In this document: positions 32,148 to 40,675 of the stretch, in pieces | Position numbering within the stretch: the first letter of the stretch is position 1 | Layout of the letters: each line of letters opens with the position of its first letter | Source of the DNA: Curtobacterium guangdongense | GTDB taxonomy: Bacteria; Actinomycetota; Actinomycetes; Actinomycetales; Microbacteriaceae | Direction: 5' to 3' | Length of the DNA stretch: 64,000 nt | Assembly: GCF_049341845.1 (NCBI RefSeq) | Contig: NZ_JBMPIT010000006.1 | Coordinates: 248,001 to 312,000, forward strand | The notes under the pieces: model-generated | Databases searched by the model: none | What the model saw: the letters and a program-made list of their open reading frames with translations, nothing else | What the model was told of the DNA's origin: nothing | Position numbers and translations under genes: made by a program

Positions 32148-32974
32148 TGACCGTGACGGACGCGCAGGAGCTGCCGGCCCGCAACGCCGCCCTGTCGTTG
32201 CGCCGCGGCCTGCGCATCCTCGACCTCGTCGCCGACCGCACCAGGAACGGCGAGCCGTCCGTCAGCCTCACGACCCTGAGCGTCGAGCTCGGCACGTCGA
32301 AGTCGACGGTCCTGCGGCTCACGGCGCCCATGATCGAGAACGACCTGCTGCGCCGGACCGCGGACGCCGGGTTCACGCTCGGGCTCGGGGCGCTCCTGCT
32401 CGGCCAGAGCTACCTCGAGGGCATCGACCTCCGCGCGGCCGCCGCACCGTTCCTGCGACGCACCGCAGAACGCACCGGGCTGACGTGCCACCTCGTCGTG
32501 CCGGACGGCACCGACATCGTCTACGTCGACAAGGTCGAGACCCGCGGGACCGTCCGGATGGGGTCCAGGATCGGCAACCGCCTGGCGATGCGCAACACGG
32601 CTTCCGGCAAGGCCATGGTCGCGTTCGGGGACCCCGAGCTGCTCGACCGCGTGCTCGCACACCCGGCGACCGCGATGACCGAGCACTCGATCACCGACGA
32701 CGACCGGTGGCGGCAGGAGATCGGCAGGACCCGGGAACGCGGGTACGGCATCGACGACCGCGAGAACGAGCCGGACATCCGCTGCGTCGCCGCCCCGGTC
32801 TTCGACCACGCCAACCAGGTCGTCGGGGCGATGAGCATCTCGGGCCTCGCCTCCCGCTTCCGCACGACGGCGGTCCGCGAGCTCGGTGACGGTGTCGTCC
32901 GCACCGCGCTGGAGATCTCGGTGGCGCTCGGGTCGTCGTCCGCGCAGCTCGCCCTCGCGCGGGGCGCCCGGTGA
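32147..32974 (+). CDS. IclR family transcriptional regulator
   Basis: 275 residues. The N-terminal winged HTH spans about residues 18-80 (RGLRILDLVAD, then LGTSKSTVLRL as recognition helix), followed by the IclR effector domain (85-265) with GQSYLEGIDLRAAAAPFLRRTAERTG-type sequence, TASGKAMVAF and the late CVAAPVFDHANQVVGAMSISG. IclR proteins control sugar-acid and aromatic catabolism. The ATG overlaps the dehydratase stop by one base (TGATG), and its own stop overlaps the kinase gene, so it is an internal member of the operon it probably controls. Confidence 0.92.
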   Translation: MTVTDAQELPARNAALSLRRGLRILDLVADRTRNGEPSVSLTTLSVELGTSKSTVLRLTAPMIENDLLRRTADAGFTLGLGALLLGQSYLEGIDLRAAAAPFLRRTAERTGLTCHLVVPDGTDIVYVDKVETRGTVRMGSRIGNRLAMRNTASGKAMVAFGDPELLDRVLAHPATAMTEHSITDDDRWRQEIGRTRERGYGIDDRENEPDIRCVAAPVFDHANQVVGAMSISGLASRFRTTAVRELGDGVVRTALEISVALGSSSAQLALARGAR

Positions 32975-33936
32975 CCGGCGTCCTGACCTTCGGCGAGACG
33001 ATGCTGCTCCTCGCCGGACGCGGAGCGCTGACCGACCTGGACACGATGCGCGTCGACACCGGCGGCGCCGAGAGCAACGTCGCGATCGGTCTGGCCCGCG
33101 CCGGGGTCGACGTGACCTGGATCGGCCGGGTCGGCGCCGACCCCGCCGGTGACAGGGTGCTCGCCGACGTCGCGGCCGAGGGCGTCGACGTGGTCGCGGT
33201 GCGGGACCCCGAGCGGTCGACCGGGATCATGGTCAAGGAACGACTGACGGACGGCCGCACCCGTGTGACCTACCACCGGCGCGGCTCGGCCGGTTCCGCG
33301 TTCACGCCGGCGGACCTGCCGTCGGGGCTGGTCGAGCGCGCGTCGCTCCTGCACGTGAGCGGGATCACCCTGGCGCTCTCCGAGACCGCTCGGGAGACCG
33401 TGCACGCCGCGGTCGTCCGGGCACACGACGCCGGAGTGCCGATCGCGTTCGACGTCAACCACCGACCGAAGCTCGTCGACGACGTGACCGGACGCGGGTA
33501 CTACCGCGCGGTCGCAGCGCGGTCGTCGGTCGTGTTCGCCGGTGACGACGAGGCACGGCTGGTCCTCGGACGGGACGCGGACGACGGCGACGAGGAGTCG
33601 CTGGCGCACGAGCTGGCCGCGCTCGCGAACGGTCGTGCCGTCGTGAAGCTCGGGTCGCGCGGTGCGGTCGCCTCGATCGACGGCGTGCTGCACCGCCGCG
33701 CGGCGAGCCCCGTCGCCGTGGTCGACCCGGTCGGCGCCGGTGACGCGTTCGTCGCCGCCTGGCTCGCCGCCGACCTGGCCGGCGACTCCCCCGACCAGGC
33801 CCTCGACCGGGCCGCGGACGCCGGTGCGCTCGCCTGCACGGTGGACGGCGACTGGCGCCGTCCCGACCCTGCAGCGCTCGGCGTCGTGGACCCGGCCGGC
33901 ATCGACCACGCCGTCCACGACCGCGTCGACCGCTGA
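32971..33936 (+). CDS. kdgK: 2-dehydro-3-deoxygluconate kinase (PfkB family)
   Basis: 321 residues of the ribokinase/PfkB fold. TGGAESNVAIGLARAG (residues 30-45) is the substrate-binding signature, GIMVKERLTDGRTRVTYHRRGSA matches KDG kinases, FDVNHRPKLV is a strong KDG-kinase motif, and DPVGAGDAFVAAW carries the catalytic Asp and anion hole. It would phosphorylate 2-keto-3-deoxygluconate to KDPG. The GTG start overlaps the IclR stop (GTGA). The adjacent KDPG aldolase supports the assignment. Confidence 0.92.
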   Translation: MTGVLTFGETMLLLAGRGALTDLDTMRVDTGGAESNVAIGLARAGVDVTWIGRVGADPAGDRVLADVAAEGVDVVAVRDPERSTGIMVKERLTDGRTRVTYHRRGSAGSAFTPADLPSGLVERASLLHVSGITLALSETARETVHAAVVRAHDAGVPIAFDVNHRPKLVDDVTGRGYYRAVAARSSVVFAGDDEARLVLGRDADDGDEESLAHELAALANGRAVVKLGSRGAVASIDGVLHRRAASPVAVVDPVGAGDAFVAAWLAADLAGDSPDQALDRAADAGALACTVDGDWRRPDPAALGVVDPAGIDHAVHDRVDR

Positions 33937-33961
33937 CCACGATCCGAAGAAGGAACGCACG

Positions 33962-34615
33962 ATGACCGACACCGCATCCCCCGCCACACGCCCCCAGCGG
34001 CACCGTCACGACGCCGGCCCGACGATCGCGATCCTGCGCGGCGGAACGGGTGACCACGTCGAGGACGTCATCCGCACGCTGGTCGACAGCGGCGTGAGCG
34101 CGATCGAGATCACCACGAACACCCCGCGGTGGCGCGAGGGCATCGCATGGGCCGCCGAGCGCTACGGCAGCGCCGCGTCGATCGGCGTCGGCACCGTGCT
34201 CGACACACGACAGCTCGACGAGGCAGTGGCGGCCGGAGCGACCTTCGCCGTCAGCCCGCACACCGACCAGGCGATCGGCGAACGGGCGCACGAGCGGGGG
34301 CTCGGCTGGTACCCCGGCGCCGCGACACCGACCGAGATCGTCCGTGCGTGGCGGCTCGGTGCCCGGGCCGTGAAGGTCTTCCCCGCCGCACCGCTCGGCG
34401 GCCCCGCGTTCCTCAAGCAGGTGCTCGCGCCGCTCGACTTCGTGGACGTCATCCCCACCGGGGGCATCGGGGTCGACGACGCGGCCGACTACCTCGCCGC
34501 CGGTGCGGTCGCGGTCGGCCTCGGCTCCCCGCTCGTCGGCGACGCGCTGACGTCCGGCGACCTCGACGCGCTCCGCGGACGGGCCGAACGGCTCGTCGCC
34601 GGGTTGTCACGGTGA
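33962..34615 (+). CDS. eda: KDPG aldolase (2-dehydro-3-deoxyphosphogluconate aldolase)
   Basis: 217 residues, class I aldolase of the KDPG/KHG family. Visible residues are the phosphate-binding ILRGG, the general-base Glu in AIEITTNTPRW and the Schiff-base lysine in RAVKVFPAAPLGGPAFLK, with TGGIG closing the phosphate site. It cleaves KDPG to pyruvate and glyceraldehyde 3-phosphate. AAGGAA precedes the ATG by about eight bases. Gap from kdgK 25 bases. It overlaps the following deacylase by four bases. Confidence 0.94.
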   Translation: MTDTASPATRPQRHRHDAGPTIAILRGGTGDHVEDVIRTLVDSGVSAIEITTNTPRWREGIAWAAERYGSAASIGVGTVLDTRQLDEAVAAGATFAVSPHTDQAIGERAHERGLGWYPGAATPTEIVRAWRLGARAVKVFPAAPLGGPAFLKQVLAPLDFVDVIPTGGIGVDDAADYLAAGAVAVGLGSPLVGDALTSGDLDALRGRAERLVAGLSR

Positions 34616-36174
34616 CGAGCGTCCTGCTCCGCGGCGGGTCGGTCGTCGGCGAGACCGGGGTGCTCCGAGCGGACGTCCTCGTCGAGGGCGGCCGGGTCGC
34701 CGGGGTCGGGACCGACCTCGACGTCCCGACCGGCGCGACCACCGTCGACTGCGGCGAGCGCCTCGTCATGCCGGGCTCCGTCGACGCGCACTCGCACGGC
34801 GGGTCGCTGGTCTTCGAACCGGAGGTCCAGCACGCGCTCCTCCGCCAGGGCGTCACCACGATCGTCACCGGGCAGGACGGCGTCGGGCCCGCCCCGGGGG
34901 ACGGGTCCTACGCGGACACGTACTTCGCCGCGATCGACGGCCCACACCCGACGTACCGCGGCGGCGGCATCGGCGCCCTGCTGGACACGTACGACGGGAC
35001 GACCCCGGTGAACGTCGCGACGCTCGTTCCGGCCGGCACCGTCCGGCAGCACGTCATGGGCGACGTCGACGGTCCCGCGACGCCCGAGCAGCTCGCGGCG
35101 ATGCGTGTCGAGGTGCGTGCTGGCCTGGACGCCGGTGCCGTGGGGCTCGCGACCGGGCTCGACTACGTGCCGGGGCTCTTCGCCGACACGGCGGAGCTCG
35201 CCGCGCTGTGCACCGAGGTCGCGGCCGTCGACGGGCTCTACGTGTCGCACATGCGTGGCGGCTACGAGGCGAACGCCCGCGCGGGGCTCGACGAGATCGC
35301 CGCGATCGTCCGGTCGTCAGGGGTCCGGGCGCACGTGTCGCACCTGCACGCCCCGGTCGACCTGCTCCTCGAGGCGCTCGCCGACCTCGAGCGGACCGGC
35401 ACCCCGATGTCGTTCGACGCGTACCCGTACTCCCGGGGCTGCACGATCCTGTCGATGCTGCTCCTGCCGGCAGCCCTCGCCCGCCCGGGGACGCCGGACC
35501 TCGCCCGGGCGATCGCCGACGAGGACGGTCGTGCCCGTGTCCGTGGCGCGGTGCTCGACCGGGTGCTCGGCCGCGCCGACCTCGGCACCGGGTGGACCGA
35601 GCAGATCACGCTCTCGCACGTGCCGGCCGCGGAGTTCCACGCGCTGCAGGGCCGGACGCTCGCCGACGCGGCCGAGGCCACCGGGACCGACCCGGTCGAC
35701 CTCGCCCTCGACGTGCTCGTCGACTCGGACCTGCAGGTGACCGTCGTGATGCGGGTTCCCCGGCCGCGGACCGCCGACGACCTCGCTCCGCTGTTCCGGC
35801 ACGAGGGGCACACGGCGGGCTCCGACGGCATCTTCGTCGGCACGCACCCGCACCCGCGCGCGTACGGCACGTTCGCGCGGTACCTCGAGGAGTACGCGGT
35901 CGCCGGTCGGCTGACGTGGCCACAGGTCCAGCGGAGTCTGTCGACCACCGCCGCCCGGCGCTACCGGCTCGGCGACCGCGGACGGGTCGCCGTCGGGGCG
36001 GTCGCGGACCTCGTCGTGGTCGATCCCGGGACGGTCTCGGCGCAGTCCTCGTACGGCCACCCGATGCGCGTCGCCGAGGGCATCGACGACGTCCTCGTCG
36101 CCGGGGTGCGGGTGCTCGCCGACGGTGCGCTGACGCACGAGACCCCCGGTCAGGGTATCCGTCGGGGTCGGTGA
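34612..36174 (+). CDS. N-acyl-D-amino-acid deacylase-like amidohydrolase
   Basis: 520 residues from GTG 34612 (GTGA overlap with eda). Metal-dependent amidohydrolase of the D-aminoacylase group: VMPGSVDAHSHG with the HxH metal site, LYVSHMRGG and RAHVSHLHAP with metal-site histidines, then FVGTHPHPRAYGTFARYL and a C-terminal ADLVVVDPGTV cap. D-aminoacylases hydrolyse N-acyl-D-amino acids. In this cluster an attractive substrate is N-acetyl-D-glucosaminate, whose deacetylation would feed the PLP dehydratase. The alternative is a true D-aminoacylase for N-acyl-D-Ser or -Thr. Confidence 0.88.
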   Translation: MTSVLLRGGSVVGETGVLRADVLVEGGRVAGVGTDLDVPTGATTVDCGERLVMPGSVDAHSHGGSLVFEPEVQHALLRQGVTTIVTGQDGVGPAPGDGSYADTYFAAIDGPHPTYRGGGIGALLDTYDGTTPVNVATLVPAGTVRQHVMGDVDGPATPEQLAAMRVEVRAGLDAGAVGLATGLDYVPGLFADTAELAALCTEVAAVDGLYVSHMRGGYEANARAGLDEIAAIVRSSGVRAHVSHLHAPVDLLLEALADLERTGTPMSFDAYPYSRGCTILSMLLLPAALARPGTPDLARAIADEDGRARVRGAVLDRVLGRADLGTGWTEQITLSHVPAAEFHALQGRTLADAAEATGTDPVDLALDVLVDSDLQVTVVMRVPRPRTADDLAPLFRHEGHTAGSDGIFVGTHPHPRAYGTFARYLEEYAVAGRLTWPQVQRSLSTTAARRYRLGDRGRVAVGAVADLVVVDPGTVSAQSSYGHPMRVAEGIDDVLVAGVRVLADGALTHETPGQGIRRGR

Positions 36175-36196
36175 CGGGACTCGCTGACCGGGGGTC

Positions 36197-36214
36197 GCTG
36201 AGACTGGACTCAGC
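36197..36214. terminator. Small hairpin between convergent genes
   Basis: Perfect 6-bp stem (gctgag/ctcagc) with a 6-base loop between the deacylase stop and the RidA stop. Weak terminator candidate without a T tract. Confidence 0.35.
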
Positions 36215-36223
36215 TGCGCGGGA

Positions 36224-36634
36224 TCAGGCGTCCTCGACGTCGGTGACGCGGGTCTTCGTCGGCAGGACCGCGACGACGTCGATCTCGACGAGGATGTTCG
36301 CGAGGTGCGACTGCACGGTGGTCCGGACCGGGTACGGCTCGGAGAAGTGCTTCGCGTACTCCTCGTTGAAGGCCGGGAAGTCGCGGTCCGACTGCTCGAG
36401 GTGCACGGTCGACTTGACGACGTCGTCGAGCGTCGCGCCGTGTTCGGCGAGGACGGCGGCCACGTTCGCCAGGACCTGGGCGGTCTGACCGGCGACGTCG
36501 TCGGCGAGCTCCCCCGTCGCGGGGTCCTGTGGGCCGAAGCCGGCGGTGTAGATGAACCCGCCCGCGACGATGCCCTGGCTGTAGGGTCCTGCGGGCTTGG
36601 GGGCGTTGTCGGTCACGATGGCGGTCTTCGTCAC
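36224..36634 (-). CDS. ridA: RidA family enamine/imine deaminase
   Basis: 136 residues from GTG 36634, preceded by AGGAGCCACC. RidA proteins hydrolyse reactive enamines/imines such as 2-aminoacrylate released by PLP dehydratases. Motifs: PKPAGPYSQGIVAGGFIYTAG, VLANVAAVLAEHGATLDDVVK and the catalytic Arg in PYPVRTTVQ followed by ANILVEIDVVAV. The gene is convergent with the deacylase, so it is not in the same transcript, but its activity fits a neighbour that eliminates water and ammonia from beta-hydroxy amino acids. Confidence 0.93.
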   Translation of the reverse strand: MTKTAIVTDNAPKPAGPYSQGIVAGGFIYTAGFGPQDPATGELADDVAGQTAQVLANVAAVLAEHGATLDDVVKSTVHLEQSDRDFPAFNEEYAKHFSEPYPVRTTVQSHLANILVEIDVVAVLPTKTRVTDVEDA

Positions 36635-36788
36635 GGTGGCTCCTCACGGTGGGGGTCGAACGGGGCCTCCAGGCTAGAGCGCGCCACGGGGGCGTGCCCG
36701 GCCGTCCGCGGGACCGGTTCCGGCCTGCACAACGCACCACGAGCCTCCAGTGCGAGCACCACTCAGCCATCGTGACTATCGTCGTGTC

Positions 36789-38018
36789 GTGCCGTCCGCC
36801 CCGTCGTCGATCGCTGCCGGCCGTCGCCGCGCGGTCGATCTGGTCACGAGTCTGCCCACCTGGGCGACGGTCGTGCTCGTCTGGGTCGGTGGGCGCGTCC
36901 TCTCCACGCTGTGGCTCGCACTCGCGTACCCGCTGATCGGACGGTCGCAGCCGGACAACGCGATCTGGACGAACGACCACGGGTTCCTGCGGTTCCTCAC
37001 CGCGTGGGACGGCCAGTACTACGAGCAGATCTCGCTGCACGGCTACCCCGCCGCACTGCCGCTCGATGCCGCCGGGCACGTGGCGCAGAACCCGTGGGCG
37101 TTCCTGCCGGCGTTCCCGTTCACGATCCGGTTCGTGACCGTGTGGACCGGGATGACGTTCGAGGTCGCGGCACCGCTGATCGCGCTCGTGGCGGGCATCG
37201 TCGCCTCGTTCCTGCTGCACCGACTGGTCCGGGAGCGCGCCGGGGATGCCGCCGCGCTGTGGGCCGTCTTCTTCTTCACGTGCGGTCCGCTGTCGTTCCT
37301 CCTGCAGGTCGGCTACGCCGAGAGCATGTTCCTCGCACTGACCTTCGGTGCGCTGCTCGCGATCGAACACCGGCGGTACGGGCTCCTGACGGCCCTCGGG
37401 GTCGCCGCTGCCTTCACCCGGCCGGGGGCGCTCGCGATCCCGTTGACGCTCGGCATCGTCGCCTTGGTGCGCTGGGTCCGGCTCCGTCGAGCCGGCGACC
37501 GCGTGCTCGACCGGTTCCCGCTGCGGGAGCAGCTCACGGTCGTGGTGTCGGGGCTCGTGATGGTCGCGGCCGGGGTGGCGTGGCCGGTGATCGCGTCACA
37601 CGTGACCGGGCGCCCCGACGCGTACCTCGCGACCGAGATGTCGTGGTGGGTCAACTTCATCGGGCGCGTGGACTTCGTGCCGCTGACGCCGTGGTTCCTC
37701 ACGACGCTCCAGTGGGTCGGCATCGGCGGGATCCCCATCGTGATCGGGCTCATGGTCGGGTACCCGATCTGGCTCCTCCGCCGCTCGACGAGGAAGCTCG
37801 GGCTCACGACGCTGGTGTTCTCCGGCGGGTACGCGCTCTACGTCTTCGCGGTGTCGCTGCCGATGGCCTCGACGCCGCGGCTGCTCATGCCGCTCGCACC
37901 GCTGATGGGCTCGCCCGAGCTGGTCGCGAGGCCCTGGATGCGCTGGACCCTGGTGTCGTGCGCGCTCGTCGGGCAGCCGGTGCTCGTCGCCGTGCTCTGG
38001 TTGCTCGGCCCCCCGTGA
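36789..38018 (+). CDS. GT-C type mannosyltransferase-like membrane protein
   Basis: 409 residues from GTG 36789, with eight or more transmembrane helices. FLTAWDGQYYEQISLHGYP after the first helix, NPWAFLPAFPF and QVGYAESMFLALTFGALLA match bacterial relatives of the PIG-V dolichyl-phosphate-mannose-dependent mannosyltransferases; the Asp of AWDG is the likely catalytic base. It probably transfers mannose from a polyprenyl-phosphate donor outside the membrane. TATCGT lies six bases before the GTG, so it may be leaderless; the frame extends 13 codons further upstream. Confidence 0.82.
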   Translation: MPSAPSSIAAGRRRAVDLVTSLPTWATVVLVWVGGRVLSTLWLALAYPLIGRSQPDNAIWTNDHGFLRFLTAWDGQYYEQISLHGYPAALPLDAAGHVAQNPWAFLPAFPFTIRFVTVWTGMTFEVAAPLIALVAGIVASFLLHRLVRERAGDAAALWAVFFFTCGPLSFLLQVGYAESMFLALTFGALLAIEHRRYGLLTALGVAAAFTRPGALAIPLTLGIVALVRWVRLRRAGDRVLDRFPLREQLTVVVSGLVMVAAGVAWPVIASHVTGRPDAYLATEMSWWVNFIGRVDFVPLTPWFLTTLQWVGIGGIPIVIGLMVGYPIWLLRRSTRKLGLTTLVFSGGYALYVFAVSLPMASTPRLLMPLAPLMGSPELVARPWMRWTLVSCALVGQPVLVAVLWLLGPP

Positions 38019-38022
38019 CGGC

Positions 38023-38059
38023 CGCTCGGTCCGTCCTCGTCATCCGGACGGACCGAGCG
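38023..38059. terminator. Bidirectional terminator hairpin
   Basis: Perfect 13-bp arms (38023-38035 and 38047-38059) with an 11-base loop, between two convergent genes and starting five bases after the mannosyltransferase stop. No T tract, as is common in high-G+C actinobacteria. Confidence 0.75.
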
Positions 38060-38067
38060 CTCCGGCA

Positions 38068-38559
38068 CTAGAGCTCGACGGTGCCGTGACTGCCGACGTC
38101 CGGTTGGGACTGCCCGCCGAGTGCGGCCTTCATCGTCTGGACGAGGCTGCCGACCGCGCCGGTGTCCTGCGTCCAGTACTCGACGGAGTCACCCTCGACG
38201 GTGAGCAGCCGGATGGAGGGGTCGTCGCGGCCGTCCGGGAACCACGCCTCGGCGAACGGCGACCAGAGCTCGTCGATCACCGAGTCGTCCTGTGTGACGG
38301 TCGCGGTGCCGGCGATGGAGAGGTACCCGCCCTGCGACTCGATCGCGACGTTCACGTGGGGGTTCCTGGCGATGTCCTCGACCTTCTCGCTGCCGTCCTG
38401 CACCAGGAAGCGGAGTGTGCCGTGGAAGGCCTTGTCCTGCACGGCGAGCGGCCTGGCGTGCAGGGAGCCGTCCTCGCTGACCGTGGTCAGCAGGGCGGTT
38501 CGGGCTCCGTGGACGATGTCCGAGATGGCGGCGCGCTGGTCCGTCTGGTTGTCGGTCAT
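38068..38559 (-). CDS. Pyridoxamine-5'-phosphate-oxidase-related general stress protein
   Basis: 163 residues with a split-barrel FMN-binding fold of the general stress protein 26 group: ARTALLTTVSEDGSLHARPLAVQ, LRFLVQDGSEKVEDIARNPHVNVAIE and YLSIAGTATVTQD. The C-terminal segment (ELWSPFAEAWFPDGRDDPS) is characteristic of this subgroup. Members bind FMN or F420 and are often induced by stress; no PNP oxidase activity is implied. AAGGAG precedes the ATG at 38559, which is why the long upstream frame is not used. Confidence 0.92.
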   Translation of the reverse strand: MTDNQTDQRAAISDIVHGARTALLTTVSEDGSLHARPLAVQDKAFHGTLRFLVQDGSEKVEDIARNPHVNVAIESQGGYLSIAGTATVTQDDSVIDELWSPFAEAWFPDGRDDPSIRLLTVEGDSVEYWTQDTGAVGSLVQTMKAALGGQSQPDVGSHGTVEL

Positions 38560-38666
38560 GGTGCTCCTTCGCATCGTGCGCCCCGCTGCCCGACGTGCGG
38601 CCTGGCGAGCGGGGCCGTACCGTTCGATCCAGTCTGCCCCCGATCCCTGGACCGCGTCCGAACGGG

Positions 38667-39290
38667 TCAGGCGGGCTCGTGGATCGTCGTCTCGACGTCG
38701 ACGACCTGCGGGATCCGCGGCATCGACGCGAACCCGAACCGGACCGGCGGGTCGAGCGGCACCAGGGAGCCGAGCGGTTCGTCCGCCCACGTCCCGCGGA
38801 CGCCCGTGACGTCATGCGCTCCGGTCACGCCGTAGTACTCGCGTCGGCCGCCGCCCGCGGTGCCGGCGGTCCCTGCCCCCGGTGCCACGAGCCGTGCGAT
38901 CGGGTCGATCGCGCGCAGCCACCGCGGGTCGCGGGCGATCGGCTTCGGGACGACCCGCAGCACACGACCGAGCGGCGAGATCGTGCCGACGTCGATCGTG
39001 GCGCGGAGCGGACCCGCGTCGAGCTCGATGCCGGAGGCGGTCCGCCGGGCGGTGACGTCGACAACCTCGACGGCGTCGAAGCGGTACGTGCCGGAGACGT
39101 ACGCGGCGACGATCTCGTCGGGGGCGAGCAGCACGCTCGACCCGTCGGGGAGCTCCACGAAGACGTCGGTGAACGCACCGAACGGGGACCGCTCCCACAT
39201 CCCGACGACGAGCCGCACGCCGGAGCTCGTCCCGACGCCCGTGATGCGTCCGCGGAAGCGGCGTTCGACGATGGCAGGGCGTGACGACAT
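38667..39290 (-). CDS. Conserved-looking protein of unknown function
   Basis: 207 residues starting MSSRPAIVERRFRGRITGVG. The protein is mostly beta-strand by pattern, with a well-behaved core (VRLVVGMWERSPFGAFTDVFV, VLLAPDEIVAAYVSGTYRF) and a Gly/Ala-rich linker at about residues 150-165. I do not recognise the family. There are no membrane segments or signal peptide. The frame runs upstream through a family 1 hairpin, which is clearly non-coding, so ATG 39290 is taken. Confidence 0.75.
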   Translation of the reverse strand: MSSRPAIVERRFRGRITGVGTSSGVRLVVGMWERSPFGAFTDVFVELPDGSSVLLAPDEIVAAYVSGTYRFDAVEVVDVTARRTASGIELDAGPLRATIDVGTISPLGRVLRVVPKPIARDPRWLRAIDPIARLVAPGAGTAGTAGGGRREYYGVTGAHDVTGVRGTWADEPLGSLVPLDPPVRFGFASMPRIPQVVDVETTIHEPA

Positions 39291-39393
39291 GCCCTGGACC
39301 GTACGCGGCGCTGCCGTGAGCCGACATGTCGGACCCGCACCGGCCCTCCCGTCAGCGCCCCCGCGCCCCCGCGCCACGCACCCCCGGACGGCA

Positions 39394-39452
39394 TCGAGGG
39401 AACAGAAGACGTCGGGTGCAGGATGCCGACCCGACGTCTTCTGTTCCCTCGA
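39394..39452. repeat. Long inverted repeat, family 1 copy B
   Basis: Perfect 24-base arms (39394-39417, 39429-39452) with an 11-base loop. The arm starts tcgagggaacagaa, identical to copy A at 1960-2022, and the inner arm keeps cgtcg. It lies 33 bases after the stop of the LLM gene. Confidence 0.93.
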
Positions 39453-39485
39453 CGCCACGGCGGGCGCGCGCGAGCGCCGACGGCA

Positions 39486-40595
39486 CTACGGGACGGGGAC
39501 CGGCTCCGCCAGGAGCTCGCGCACGCGCGGGGCGACCGCGGTGCCGTACAGCTCGATCGAGCGCATCATGTCCGCGTGCGGCAGGCGCCCGGTGGCGTAG
39601 CGCATGTCGAAGCGCGTCACGCCGAGGATCCGCATGTTCCGCGCGATCTTGCGCGCGACGGTCTCCGGGGACCCGACGTAGAGCGACCCGCCGGCCGACA
39701 GCCCGGCCTCGTACTGCGCCGAGTCGAGGGGCGGCCATCCGCGCTCGCGTCCGAGGCGGTCGGTGACGGCCTTGTGGTACGGCCAGTAGCGCTCGGCCGC
39801 CTCCTCGTCGGTGGCGGCGACGAACCCGGGCGAGTGCATCGCGATCGGCTGCTGCGGGAGTTCGAGCTGTGTCAGGGCCTGCCGGTAGAGCCGCGAGAAC
39901 GGGGCGAACTGTGCGGGCTGCCCGCCGATGATCGCGAGGAACAGCGGCATGCCGTAGGACGCCGCACGGATCACGGACTGCGGGGATCCCCCGACGCCGA
40001 TCCACGTCGGGATGGGACCGTGCTCGAGCTTCGGGAAGACGTCCTGGTCGGTCAGGCTCGCGCGCTTGGTGCCGCTCCACGTGACGGGGTCGCCGCCGCG
40101 CAGTGCCGCCCAGAGCTGGAGCTTCTCCTCGAACAGGACCTCGTAGTCCGCGAGCTCGTAGCCGAAGAGCGGGAACGACTCGGTGAAGGAGCCGCGCCCG
40201 AGGATGACCTCGGCGCGGCCGTTCGAGATCGCGTCGACGGTGGCGAACCGCTCGTAGACGCGGACGGGGTCGTCGGACGACAGCACCGTGACGGCGGACC
40301 CGATCCGGATGCGCTCCGTGCGGGCGGCGATCGCTGCGAGGACGACCTCGGGCGCGCTGACCACGAAGTCCTCGCGGTGGTGCTCGCCCACGCCGATGAA
40401 GTCGATGCCCACCTGGTCCGCGAGGACGGCCTGGTCCACGACGTCGCGGATGCTCTGCGCGTCGGACTGCAGGGAGCCGTCGGCGAGTTCGGTGACGTCG
40501 CCGAACGTGTCGATGCCGAGCTGCACGGGGCCGACGCGGTCGGGTGCGGGCGGCGGGACGTCCGACGGACGACCGGTACCGAATGCGTTGCTCAT
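39486..40595 (-). CDS. LLM class flavin-dependent oxidoreductase
   Basis: 369 residues of the luciferase-like monooxygenase fold. VQLGIDTFGDV, DFIGVGEHHREDFVVSAPEVVLAAIAART, IRIGSAVTVLSSDDPVRVYE and GRGSFTESFPLFGY are typical of the non-coenzyme-F420 Atu2307/CE1758-like LLM subgroup. Uses reduced FMN; substrate unknown. GGAGG lies seven bases before the ATG. It is divergent from an SDR gene, with an AT-rich imperfect dyad (aatgcgtttgcat) in the shared spacer. An FMN reductase that could supply FMNH2 is at 13.3 kb. Confidence 0.92.
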   Translation of the reverse strand: MSNAFGTGRPSDVPPPAPDRVGPVQLGIDTFGDVTELADGSLQSDAQSIRDVVDQAVLADQVGIDFIGVGEHHREDFVVSAPEVVLAAIAARTERIRIGSAVTVLSSDDPVRVYERFATVDAISNGRAEVILGRGSFTESFPLFGYELADYEVLFEEKLQLWAALRGGDPVTWSGTKRASLTDQDVFPKLEHGPIPTWIGVGGSPQSVIRAASYGMPLFLAIIGGQPAQFAPFSRLYRQALTQLELPQQPIAMHSPGFVAATDEEAAERYWPYHKAVTDRLGRERGWPPLDSAQYEAGLSAGGSLYVGSPETVARKIARNMRILGVTRFDMRYATGRLPHADMMRSIELYGTAVAPRVRELLAEPVPVP

Positions 40596-40675
40596 CGCGC
40601 CCTCCAAGTGAATGCGTTTGCATGAATCTAGCACAGTTGCGTGTCCTCGGACAGTCCGCGTGTACGGTCTCGCGC

